Positions 1 through 7,179 of a stretch of 64,000 bases of DNA are shown here, piece by piece. The notes under the pieces were generated by a model that saw only the letters and a list, made by a program, of their open reading frames with translations, was not told the origin of the DNA and searched no databases. The stretch comes from Nitrospira sp. (GTDB lineage Bacteria; Nitrospirota; Nitrospiria; Nitrospirales; Nitrospiraceae): positions 496,001-560,000 of the forward strand of contig JANDJI010000002.1 of NCBI GenBank assembly GCA_024331125.1, in the 5' to 3' direction. Numbering within the stretch: position 1 is the first letter of the stretch; the number at the start of each line of letters is the position of its first letter. The translations under genes and the position numbers were made by a program.

Positions 1-210
1 GTTGCGGACCTCCAGCCGGTGCATCAAGTGATAGCGATGCACTTCGACCGTGCGGATGCTGATGTCCAACGCGGCGGCGATTTCCCTGTTGGTATGGCCC
101 ATGGCGACCATGGTTAGGATTTCGGATTGCCGAGGGGTCAGACGGCCGGACGCGCGGTGAGAACGTTTCGCTCGCGGGCTCTGAAGTGCCGTATTGCCTC
201 TGGTTCGCAT
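1..210 (-). CDS. LuxR/GerE-type HTH transcriptional regulator, 3' part outside window
   Basis: Reading leftward from the ATG at 208-210, 70 codons are open to the window edge. After about 22 basic residues a LuxR-type helix-turn-helix begins (LTPRQSEIL, then TNREIAAAL and the recognition-helix segment SIRTVEVHRYHLM). This matches the DNA-binding half of NarL/FixJ-type regulators. The start is backed by AGGAG nine bases upstream on the minus strand. There is no receiver domain ahead of the HTH, so as far as visible this is a short stand-alone HTH protein rather than a complete response regulator. It is divergent from the permease at 321, with 110 bp between them. The target is unknown. Confidence 0.8.
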   Translation of the reverse strand, partial: MRTRGNTALQSPRAKRSHRASGRLTPRQSEILTMVAMGHTNREIAAALDISIRTVEVHRYHLMHRLEVRN

Positions 211-320
211 CTCCGTGCACTCCTTTCGATTGAACAAAGTCAGTCTAACAAAGGATCAAAAATGTGTAAACGAATCGAGCGATTTGCCCGCTCTTCCGAG
301 CGTTTCGTAATCCTGCCCGA

Positions 321-2939
321 ATGATGTCCGCCGTGTCCTTCCTCAAAGTGCTGAGGCTGATTCTTGCCGCGCAAGTCTTCGAGCGACCCCTTCGCACGGG
401 GTTGACCGTCATCGGTGTGGCGCTCGGCGTCTCCGCGTCGGTGGCGGTGCGGACGGCCAACGTCGATGTCCTGCGCTCGTTCGAACAGGCGGTCTTGGCC
501 GTGGCGGGGCCGACGACTTTGGAAATCTCCGGAGGCGAACTGGGGCTTGACGAACAAATCATCACGGCGATCCGACACGTGCCGGGCGTTCGCTCAAGCG
601 CTCCGGTCATTCTGCAAACGGCGGTCATCACGCGCGGCGATCGCCAAGAGGCCGTCCAGGTGCTTGGTTTGGATCTTCTTGCGGAAGTTGAATCGCGAGG
701 CTTTCATCTGAGCCGACAGTCGGCGGATCGTCGGTTGGAGGCCATGCTTGATCCGAACACCATTTTGTTGGGGAAAGAATTGGCTTCTGAATGGGGAGTC
801 TCCGTGGGCGAGACGATCGATCTTCAGGTGGGCCCCGGCTTGACGGCCTGCAGGGTCGTCGGGCTCCTCGAAGACGCGACGGATCGGACGGCTCTGTGGA
901 GTCGTCTTGCCGTCATGGATATTGCAGCGGCGCAGGTGACGTTCGGCATGGTCGGGCGGTTGGATCGGATCGATCTTGTCACGGAGAAGGATCGTGACAT
1001 TGAGGAAGTCGCGCAAGCGGTGCGCGCGATCGTTCCACCGACCGTGACGGTCGAGCGTCCGTCGAGTCGCACCGCGCAGGTCGATCACATGATGCGGGCC
1101 TTTCGCCTGAACGTCACGGTGCTGAGCTGGGTTGGTCTGTTGGTCGGCATGTTCCTGATTTATAACACGATGGCCTTTGCGGTCGCGCAACGGCGGCGGG
1201 AGATAGGCATCTATCGGGCGATCGGGATGACGCAAGCGAGGGTGGCCGGTTTGTTTTTATCCGAAGCCGCCGTGTTGGGATTGGCCGGCGGCTTGGTCGG
1301 AAGCGCGGCGGGGTTTCTTCTGGCCAGAGAACTGGTGAGGCTGCTCAGTCAAACGATTTCGGATTTGTACGTTCCCGTGGGAGTCGGGAACGGTCTTGCC
1401 CTGGAGTCCGATTGGCTCTGGCGGTTGGCCGCGGAAGGGATCTTCGTTGGCTGCGCGGTCTCCATGATCGGTTCGGTCGGACCGAGTATGAACGCGGCTC
1501 GGACGGCCCCCGTGCGGGCCTTGGCGCCCGGTGATTACGAGGCGGGACAGCGACTGCGAGTCGGCGCGTTGGGCATGGGCGGATTCATCCTGCTCGTCGT
1601 TGCGGGAGTGTTGAGCACGGCCGATCCTATCGATGGAGTTCCCGTGCCGGGGTACGCCTCAACGCTTTGCTTACTGGCCGGTCTGTCGTGCATGGCCCCC
1701 GCTTGCGTGACCGGTTGGCGCCGTGGAATCCGGCAGCCGGGGCTTCAATCGACGATGGGGGGAATCATGCGGGCGATCGCGATTGATCATGCGTCGCGCA
1801 ATCCCGGCCGCAACGGGGTGAGCATCTCTGCCTTGATGGTCGGGTTGTCCATCATGATCGGCGTGCTGGTCATGATTAAAAGCTTCAGAAACACGGTGGA
1901 AGTCTGGGTGTCGGAGACCGTCATGGCGGACGTGATCGTCGCGCCGTCGCTCTGGCTGCGGGGGACGGAAGCCGGCAGCACGGGAAGGAGTTTGCCGGGA
2001 TTCTGGTCGGAGGTCTTGTCGTCGATTCCCGGCGTCGCGGGAGTCGATACGTATCGAGACGTTCGCGTGACCGTGCAGGGGAGGCGGGCGGCGATCGTGT
2101 CGCGAGACTTGCGGATGCATGCCCGGATGAGCCGATATTGGGTGCGTCACGGTGATTCCGCCGATCGGCTCGTCCGCGCGGCGGACATCGACGGGGTGCT
2201 GGTTTCCGAGATTTTGGCCGATCAGCTTGGGATCCGAGAAGGCGACAGTCTTGAGCTGGTCACGCCACAAGGAGCCAGACGTTTCCCCGTCGTCGCCGTG
2301 TTCTATGACTATGCGACCGATGGAGGAAAAGTCCTCATGGATCGCCGACTCTATCAATCGCTGTGGCGAGACGAGCTTGTCACTGTGTTTCCCGTGTATC
2401 TGGACCAAGGAGCCGATCTTGACCTGGTCCGACAACGCATGACAGCTCGATTGAGCGAGGTCGGCGGCCGCCTTCCTCCGCTGCTGATTAGCAATGCCGA
2501 ACTTCGTAAGGAAGTGCTGGAGATTTTCGACCGGACGTTTCTCTTGACCTACGTGCTTGAAGCGATTGCGGTCGTGATCGCCATGCTCGGTATCGTCAAC
2601 ACCCTGGTGACGTCGGTGCTGGAACGTCGAAGGGAGTTCGCCACACTGAGAGCCATCGGAGCCGGCGAAAGGCAAATAGGACAGTTGGTCTTATGGGAGG
2701 CGACATACCTGGGCTTAATAGGGATAGGGCTAGGGGTGGTGGGCGGAGGAGCGCTCGCCGTGTTGCTGATCGAGGTGATCAACAAGCAATCGTTCGGCTG
2801 GACGATCCACATGATCGTCCCGCTTGGCGGGATCCTGCAAGCGGTCGGATTGGCCGCCGTGGCCACATTGATGGCAGGCTACTTCCCTTCGCGCTGGGCG
2901 GCGAGACAGTCGATTGTGGAAGGATTGCGAGAGGAATAA
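321..2939 (+). CDS. Large ABC-type permease with two FtsX/MacB domains
   Basis: Inner-membrane permease of about 872 residues. An N-terminal membrane anchor lies near residues 27-44. A first FtsX block (residues ~262-400) carries the juxtamembrane motif RRREIGIYRAIG, followed by an internal hydrophobic helix near 412-430. A long extracytoplasmic region leads to a second FtsX block (~740-870) with RRREFATLRAIGAG. This duplicated layout is typical of MacB/LolC-like permeases that move lipids, lipoproteins or small molecules with an ATPase partner. No ATPase gene adjoins it, so the partner must be encoded elsewhere. Two ATG codons stand in tandem at 321 and 324 with no good ribosome-binding site, so the exact start is uncertain. 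The substrate cannot be inferred. Confidence 0.88.
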   Translation: MMSAVSFLKVLRLILAAQVFERPLRTGLTVIGVALGVSASVAVRTANVDVLRSFEQAVLAVAGPTTLEISGGELGLDEQIITAIRHVPGVRSSAPVILQTAVITRGDRQEAVQVLGLDLLAEVESRGFHLSRQSADRRLEAMLDPNTILLGKELASEWGVSVGETIDLQVGPGLTACRVVGLLEDATDRTALWSRLAVMDIAAAQVTFGMVGRLDRIDLVTEKDRDIEEVAQAVRAIVPPTVTVERPSSRTAQVDHMMRAFRLNVTVLSWVGLLVGMFLIYNTMAFAVAQRRREIGIYRAIGMTQARVAGLFLSEAAVLGLAGGLVGSAAGFLLARELVRLLSQTISDLYVPVGVGNGLALESDWLWRLAAEGIFVGCAVSMIGSVGPSMNAARTAPVRALAPGDYEAGQRLRVGALGMGGFILLVVAGVLSTADPIDGVPVPGYASTLCLLAGLSCMAPACVTGWRRGIRQPGLQSTMGGIMRAIAIDHASRNPGRNGVSISALMVGLSIMIGVLVMIKSFRNTVEVWVSETVMADVIVAPSLWLRGTEAGSTGRSLPGFWSEVLSSIPGVAGVDTYRDVRVTVQGRRAAIVSRDLRMHARMSRYWVRHGDSADRLVRAADIDGVLVSEILADQLGIREGDSLELVTPQGARRFPVVAVFYDYATDGGKVLMDRRLYQSLWRDELVTVFPVYLDQGADLDLVRQRMTARLSEVGGRLPPLLISNAELRKEVLEIFDRTFLLTYVLEAIAVVIAMLGIVNTLVTSVLERRREFATLRAIGAGERQIGQLVLWEATYLGLIGIGLGVVGGGALAVLLIEVINKQSFGWTIHMIVPLGGILQAVGLAAVATLMAGYFPSRWAARQSIVEGLREE

Positions 2940-3117
2940 AAGTCGCGGTTGATCGAAGACGACGGGATCTGTTCATTCCATTTATGGACGTTGCCTTCAT
3001 GAGATGGTTTTCATGTTGGACTAATGCCGTTCTCATGATACGCAATTATAGTGGCGGTACGGGCAAGAAACGATGTTTCATCCCACGGCACGGGGGATCA
3101 ACAAAGGAGGAGAGAAC

Positions 3118-3444
3118 ATGAAAGACATGATCATGGCTCCGCCGACCACAAGGCTTCAGACGATAAAACGGGAGCCCTTTCGTCTATGGGAGTCGGCTGC
3201 CTGGCTGCTCAGATGTTATGCGGAGCGGTGGAAAGAACGGGCAAGGTTTTATGAGAAATACCGCGGTTATTTCCCAAAGCTCTCCTCCGGCCGTTTTGTC
3301 AAACGATGCCGAGAATTGGAGAAAATGTATCAGAAGCTTTCGATGATCATGTTGGCCGTGCCGGTGAGGGAAGAGGAGTGGGTTCCCGTGCGGCTCCCTC
3401 TGGCACGAAGAAAGAGAGGGCGATTGATCGTCCGGTATCACTAG
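3118..3444 (+). CDS. Small hypothetical protein, basic and Trp/Tyr-rich
   Basis: A 108-residue product. The start is fixed by a strong ribosome-binding site (AAAGGAGGAGAG ending three bases before the ATG). An in-frame ATG at 3073 lacks such a site. The middle (residues ~20-70) is rich in Trp, Tyr, Arg and Lys (LWESAAWLLR, ERARFYEKYRGYF) and predicted helical. The tail is Arg/Lys-rich. There is no signal peptide, membrane helix or motif I recognise. It lies between the permease and the motor-like pair on the same strand. Function unknown. Confidence 0.6.
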   Translation: MKDMIMAPPTTRLQTIKREPFRLWESAAWLLRCYAERWKERARFYEKYRGYFPKLSSGRFVKRCRELEKMYQKLSMIMLAVPVREEEWVPVRLPLARRKRGRLIVRYH

Positions 3445-3627
3445 GGGGCCCCGTTTCTTTCCTGGACAAGAGTGAGGCGCGCGATCCGGTGCAGAAACGA
3501 AACAGGGTTGGGACGGGGAGAGCGAGTATGGTCTCCATTCAAACTCTCCCCTCCTGGAGGCGGGAGAATCGGCCGGCTCACGCCGAGTAGTATAGGTCAG
3601 CGACGAGTACCAGTGTGGGAGAAAACG

Positions 3628-3897
3628 ATGGGAGTCTTCAGGCGACCTGAATTGGAAAAGGACAACCCGGTAGCACCACAACTTTATGTGGGACCGAGGA
3701 GACGTCATAAGCTGTTCCGAGATGCCGAACGTGATCTTTCCTCGGCGGGCGATCCCCTGGCTGATGCGTTGCAAATCTTAAGTCACGCCGCGAAACGCTT
3801 TGCGGACAGTGTGCCGGCTTTGAGGAACAATCAGAAGGAGCGGGCTGCTCTTCTCAAGGCCATTGCGGAGGCAAACCGTCTCTTGCTGAAAGAGTAA
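3628..3897 (+). CDS. Small hypothetical helical protein
   Basis: An 89-residue product with the ATG preceded by GGGAG. An upstream in-frame extension to 3472 is Pro/Gly/Arg-rich and non-protein-like, so I trimmed it. Residues ~30-89 look like two amphipathic helices (ERDLSSAGDPLADALQIL; AALLKAIAEANRLLLKE) with no Cys. No membrane segment and no known motif. It sits 215 bp upstream of the motor-like pair. Function unknown. Confidence 0.55.
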   Translation: MGVFRRPELEKDNPVAPQLYVGPRRRHKLFRDAERDLSSAGDPLADALQILSHAAKRFADSVPALRNNQKERAALLKAIAEANRLLLKE

Positions 3898-4112
3898 AGC
3901 CCCCCCGCATCTTCTTTTGACCAACCGGCGATAGTCCCTTCCTGCTCTCTCCATTGCTAGGAAAAAGCTGCCTGGCCTGGGCACAAATGCCCGTTCACGG
4001 GGATCTTTCTTCTTGCGAAGGCTTCTCAAGTTCATGGCGGAACGATAAATCGGCGCGGCGTGAATCTTGAACGTGTCGTTCACGATTGAATCTGTGGACA
4101 AGGCGCGCGACC

Positions 4113-5333
4113 ATGAGTTTCCTGTCGGCCATCAATGACGTATGGGACTGGGTGACGCGCGATGTGCCTCTTCTTGGCGACTTTCAGATCCCGCTGGCGA
4201 GCTGCATCGGAGCCGTGGGGATCATCGTTCTTTTCCTCTGGCACGGCGGATGTTTCCTCCGAGACATCCGCCGGCTGCGCATGGCGACAGAACGGATCGA
4301 GCCGCAGCTTCTTCGGCTTGTTCAGAGAAGACGGCAAACCGCTCCGGAATGGGTCGTGTTTTCCAATGCGGCGAAGAAACGGGCAAACAGGGCGAAGGAT
4401 CCCAAGGATCCCATGGAGCAGCGAGATCTTGATGATCTCATGGCCTTGGATCGGATCATGGGCGGGGAGCCGACCTATGCGCGAGACTGGCTGGTCTTCC
4501 GAAGAAGTCTTGTGATCGAACAATCGTCCTGGTTTCTGGAACCGACCGTGTATGCCGATAAATCGGCGGCGGAATGTTTTCCATTTGAGGCGGCCTGCAC
4601 AAGCCATGTGAACCATCAGTTCTACCGGCACTTTCCGTCTTTTCTGACGGGGATCGGCTTGTTGTTCACCTTTCTGGCCATTCTGATCGGGCTCGGCAAA
4701 CTGCACGCGAATGGAACTCAGATCGAAGGGCTTCCCGGGTTCATCAACGGTCTGGCCGGAAAATTTGTGGCCTCGATTGTCGGCCTCGCGTGCGCCAACG
4801 TCTTTCTCCTATTGGAAAAATCCAGTTGGCATAGACTGGCCGATCACCATCGCCGGATCGTCGCGCTTCTCGACGAGATGTTTCCACAAAAGGTCCGTGA
4901 TCATGGCGCGCTCGCCCGCACATCGGCTTCAACGGGCGGCGAGTATGAGGACGTCGGTGCGGATCGTACGGTGCTTCAAGGGATCAAGGCCGTCCATCAG
5001 CGGATGGACGAGGCGGTCGAGGTTCTAGAGGAGATCTCCAAGAGCCTCGCTTTATTGAGAAAAGAAGATCTGCTGGTTCAACGGGAACGCCTGGCGTCGA
5101 CGATCGGCGGAGAAGTGCGGGACGTGCTCGCCCGAATCACGGGTCCCGTCTGTGCCGCCGTTGACGAACTGCGCCGGTCTTTTGAGTCGCTGCGGCTGCC
5201 CGATGCGCTGTCCACCCACGATATCAACCGTTTGATCGGGCAGCTTGGTGATCGACAGAGAGAGAAAACCGCATCTCCGGCTACCCCAGAGGTTCAGAGG
5301 GGTGGATGGCGATGGTCTCGCCTGTGGCCTTAG
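4113..5333 (+). CDS. MotA/TolQ/ExbB-type channel subunit, ZorA-like
   Basis: Predicted inner-membrane stator subunit of 406 residues. Hydrophobic segments lie near residues 30-50, 170-193 and 208-232. The second and third (GIGLLFTFLAILIGL; AGKFVASIVGLACANVF) fit the paired helices of the MotA/TolQ/ExbB family, including the G-x-G-x-x-x-TF region seen in ZorA. The last ~150 residues are a charged helical cytoplasmic tail with coiled-coil character. I chose the ATG at 4113 (AAGGCG eight bases upstream) over an upstream in-frame ATG at 4086. The next gene encodes the matching peptidoglycan-binding partner, so the two should form an ion-driven motor. A ZorA, unclassified MotA or TolQ assignment cannot be separated by eye. 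No ZorC, ZorD or ZorE is present. Confidence 0.75.
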   Translation: MSFLSAINDVWDWVTRDVPLLGDFQIPLASCIGAVGIIVLFLWHGGCFLRDIRRLRMATERIEPQLLRLVQRRRQTAPEWVVFSNAAKKRANRAKDPKDPMEQRDLDDLMALDRIMGGEPTYARDWLVFRRSLVIEQSSWFLEPTVYADKSAAECFPFEAACTSHVNHQFYRHFPSFLTGIGLLFTFLAILIGLGKLHANGTQIEGLPGFINGLAGKFVASIVGLACANVFLLLEKSSWHRLADHHRRIVALLDEMFPQKVRDHGALARTSASTGGEYEDVGADRTVLQGIKAVHQRMDEAVEVLEEISKSLALLRKEDLLVQRERLASTIGGEVRDVLARITGPVCAAVDELRRSFESLRLPDALSTHDINRLIGQLGDRQREKTASPATPEVQRGGWRWSRLWP

Positions 5334-5363
5334 ATGCCGTGGCGGGGGAAGACAAGGATGGCC

Positions 5364-6017
5364 ATGAAACGTCAATCGCTTGGACCGTATGATTCCGAAG
5401 AGGGAAGCTTCTCAACGGCGGCGGGGACGACCGATCTCATGACGTCACTTGCCGTGGTGTGTATGTTGTTGCTGGCGGCTCAGAGCGTCACGGGGACTGG
5501 AGATAATCCATCGCCGTCGGAGCCCACGGCTTCCGCCGTTGATGTGCTTCGTCGGGATATGGAGTCCGACGGTCTTATGATCGCGCGGGCTGATGATCCG
5601 TCACTACTCAGAGTGGTGGTCCCGGACAATGTCCTGAACTTTGCGTTCGGCAAGAGCGCGCTTTCTCCGGCGGCCGATGCGTTCTTAACGGAAGCGATGC
5701 CTCGCTACGCGGCCGTTCTTTGCGGACCGCACGGTGATGAGGTGGAAACGTTTGTGATCGAAGGCCACACCGACGATCAGGGGGACGATATCGGGAACCT
5801 TAAGTTGAGCCAAGAACGCTCATTTGCCGTACTGTCAAAAAGCCTCATGGCGATTCGAGACCGTGCTCCGTGGGCCTATGCCTGCTTTCAACGGAAGGTG
5901 TCGGCAAACGGACGAGGGAGCCAAGAGCTTGTTCGGAATGCCTTAGGATTTCCCGATCGAGAGAGAAGCAGACGCGTGATGTTCAAACTATACTTCCGAT
6001 CAACCGCCAAGGGGTGA
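5364..6017 (+). CDS. MotB/OmpA-type peptidoglycan-binding motor subunit, ZorB-like
   Basis: Partner of the preceding channel subunit. A short cytoplasmic N-terminus leads into one membrane helix beginning TTDLMTSLAVVCMLLLAA. The Asp at its start occupies the place of the ion-carrying Asp of MotB/ZorB. The periplasmic part ends in an OmpA-like domain (~residues 80-205) with the peptidoglycan motif EGHTDDQG...NLKLSQERS. AAGGA five bases upstream favours the ATG at 5364. In-frame ATGs at 5358 and at 5334 (directly after the channel gene stop) are alternatives. The genes are 0-30 bp apart and surely co-transcribed. The family is confident; the cellular role (motility, envelope energisation or defence) is not known. 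Confidence 0.78.
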   Translation: MKRQSLGPYDSEEGSFSTAAGTTDLMTSLAVVCMLLLAAQSVTGTGDNPSPSEPTASAVDVLRRDMESDGLMIARADDPSLLRVVVPDNVLNFAFGKSALSPAADAFLTEAMPRYAAVLCGPHGDEVETFVIEGHTDDQGDDIGNLKLSQERSFAVLSKSLMAIRDRAPWAYACFQRKVSANGRGSQELVRNALGFPDRERSRRVMFKLYFRSTAKG

Positions 6018-6054
6018 CCCTCTCACGGAACACTGGCCAGCGGCGTGACAATTT

Positions 6055-6240
6055 CTATGTGTCGCCTCCTCGTCGGATCGCGACCAGCAATCCGGCGATT
6101 CCCACGACTCCTCCCAGAAACAAGAAAAACGACCGGGTGTCCGAAAGTGTCGGATCACTCTTCGCAGGCCAGTTGCCGGCGAGGCCCCATGCGATGAGAC
6201 TCGCTCCAAGTCCGATCAGGATTTTCCCGCGGAGTCTCAT
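6055..6240 (-). CDS. Small two-helix membrane protein
   Basis: A 61-residue product with two hydrophobic stretches (ILIGLGASLIAWGLA and FFLFLGGVVGIAGLLVAI) joined by a short polar loop and ending in RRGGDT. No strong ribosome-binding site is visible. It is convergent with the motor pair, 37 bp from its stop. No family recognised. The transmembrane pattern and clean ends are the only support. Confidence 0.55.
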   Translation of the reverse strand: MRLRGKILIGLGASLIAWGLAGNWPAKSDPTLSDTRSFFLFLGGVVGIAGLLVAIRRGGDT

Positions 6241-6388
6241 CGATCCATGATATAACTCTTGAGCCCGTCTCGTCGATTGCGGCCGACTTCATGGCACGCG
6301 GATCTGCTGCACCGGTTTCCGTGAAAGCGGGAAGGGGCGTGAAACGTTGTACCGTCCGTTATTTATTTAACCCCCAGGAGGTGTCGTC

Positions 6389-6757
6389 ATGAGCAAACTT
6401 AGGTCCATCGCCTTGGTGTTTGCGTGTCTGGCAGGAATGAATCTGCCTGCCGATGCAGATGAGATCGGTAAGATCAAAGCTGACGTGAGGAGCGAGAAAG
6501 AAGCGGTGAAGGCTGATGTCATGGGCAAGAAAGACCAAATGACTTCCGGCGTGCTTGGTCAGAAAGACAAAGTTCATGCAGAGATGACCGGCAAGAAAGA
6601 AGAGATGAAAACAGGCGTGAAGGACAAGGCCGACGAGATGAAACATAAGGGGCATGTGATGAAAGAAGCCGGTGAGGAGATCAAGGGCGACGTCAAAGGT
6701 ATGGGCGATGAGATGAAAAGCATGAAAAGCGACATGAAAGGCATGATGGGACACTAA
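6389..6757 (+). CDS. Secreted Lys/Met-rich repetitive helical protein (LEA-like)
   Basis: A 122-residue protein with a signal peptide (residues 1-23, ending ADA). The mature part is almost entirely Lys, Glu, Asp, Met and Gly in loose repeats of the type K-ADV-x-K-x-x, GKKDQM, GQKDKV, GKKEEM. It ends in the Met/His-rich MKSMKSDMKGMMGH. The start follows a near-perfect AGGAGGTG. The composition resembles late-embryogenesis-abundant and apolipoprotein-like stress proteins that fold as amphipathic helices. A periplasmic protective or metal-binding role is possible but inferred. The gene stands alone. Confidence 0.8.
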   Translation: MSKLRSIALVFACLAGMNLPADADEIGKIKADVRSEKEAVKADVMGKKDQMTSGVLGQKDKVHAEMTGKKEEMKTGVKDKADEMKHKGHVMKEAGEEIKGDVKGMGDEMKSMKSDMKGMMGH

Positions 6758-6807
6758 GGTGTGCGCCGTACCTGATCTGGCGGATGTAATTTGTCAGGCA
6801 AACGATG

Positions 6808-6827
6808 AAAAACCGAGGAAGGATCGG
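6808..6827 (-). terminator. Weak terminator-like hairpin after tRNA-Met
   Basis: On the minus strand CCGA, a seven-base loop and TCGG are followed directly by TTTTT, about ten bases beyond the tRNA CCA end. The four-pair stem is short, so this is only a candidate intrinsic terminator. Confidence 0.3.
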
Positions 6828-6836
6828 GCATCGACA

Positions 6837-6912
6837 TGGTGGCGGTGGAGGGGATCGAACCCCCGACCCGCGGCTTATGAGTCCGCTGCTCTGCCAACTG
6901 AGCTACACCGCC
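6837..6912 (-). tRNA. tRNA-Met (CAU)
   Basis: A 76-base cloverleaf on the minus strand. The acceptor stem is GGCGGTG/CACCGCC, the D arm GCTCAGTTGGCAGAGC, the anticodon loop CTCATAA (anticodon CAT), the variable loop five bases, the T arm GGGGG-TTCGATC-CCCTC, the discriminator A, and the CCA is encoded. The anticodon stem has one A-G mismatch next to the loop. CAU can also mark tRNA-Ile2 (lysidine) or initiator tRNA. The first pair is G-C rather than the mismatch of initiators, so elongator Met is the best reading; tRNA-Ile2 is not excluded. Confidence 0.93.
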
Positions 6913-6922
6913 ACGGCTTGGA

Positions 6923-6951
6923 AATTAACGTGGTTGATCCGCGTGAGTCAA
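6923..6951 (-). promoter_or_regulatory. Sigma70-type promoter of tRNA-Met
   Basis: On the minus strand TTGACT (6946-6951) and TTAATT (6923-6928) are separated by exactly 17 bases. The -10 box ends ten bases before the mature tRNA 5' end. Spacing and position fit a housekeeping promoter. Confidence 0.65.
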
Positions 6952-7003
6952 GGCAGGAGGAACATAAAAATGCGTTTTCGCGAGCCCTATCCGTAACGGT
7001 CTA

Positions 7004-7025
7004 GCTCGATGAGAGAGCATCGAGC
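7004..7025. repeat. Perfect 8-bp inverted repeat (hairpin)
   Basis: GCTCGATG and CATCGAGC flank a six-base loop (AGAGAG). It lies between the tRNA and the 3' end of the MscS-type gene. No T-run follows on either strand, so it is not a classical terminator. It could still stop or protect the mscS transcript end. Confidence 0.4.
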
Positions 7026-7179
7026 CGGGGCTGGAGTGAAAAACGTTCATGGATAAAGAAGCCTGCGTGCTTGGGGTTGTTGAGAGTTCGGATTCGGCTC
7101 ACCATCTCTTCCTCTTCCGTGTGAAGACCTTGTCGGTCCGGCGTAGAGAAACACGGCACAGTGATAAGCACGTTCACGG

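Noticed and set aside
4113..6017. Complete Zorya anti-phage system
   Set aside because: Only ZorA/ZorB-like subunits are present. No ZorC, ZorD helicase or ZorE nuclease within reach; the next gene is a small convergent membrane protein.
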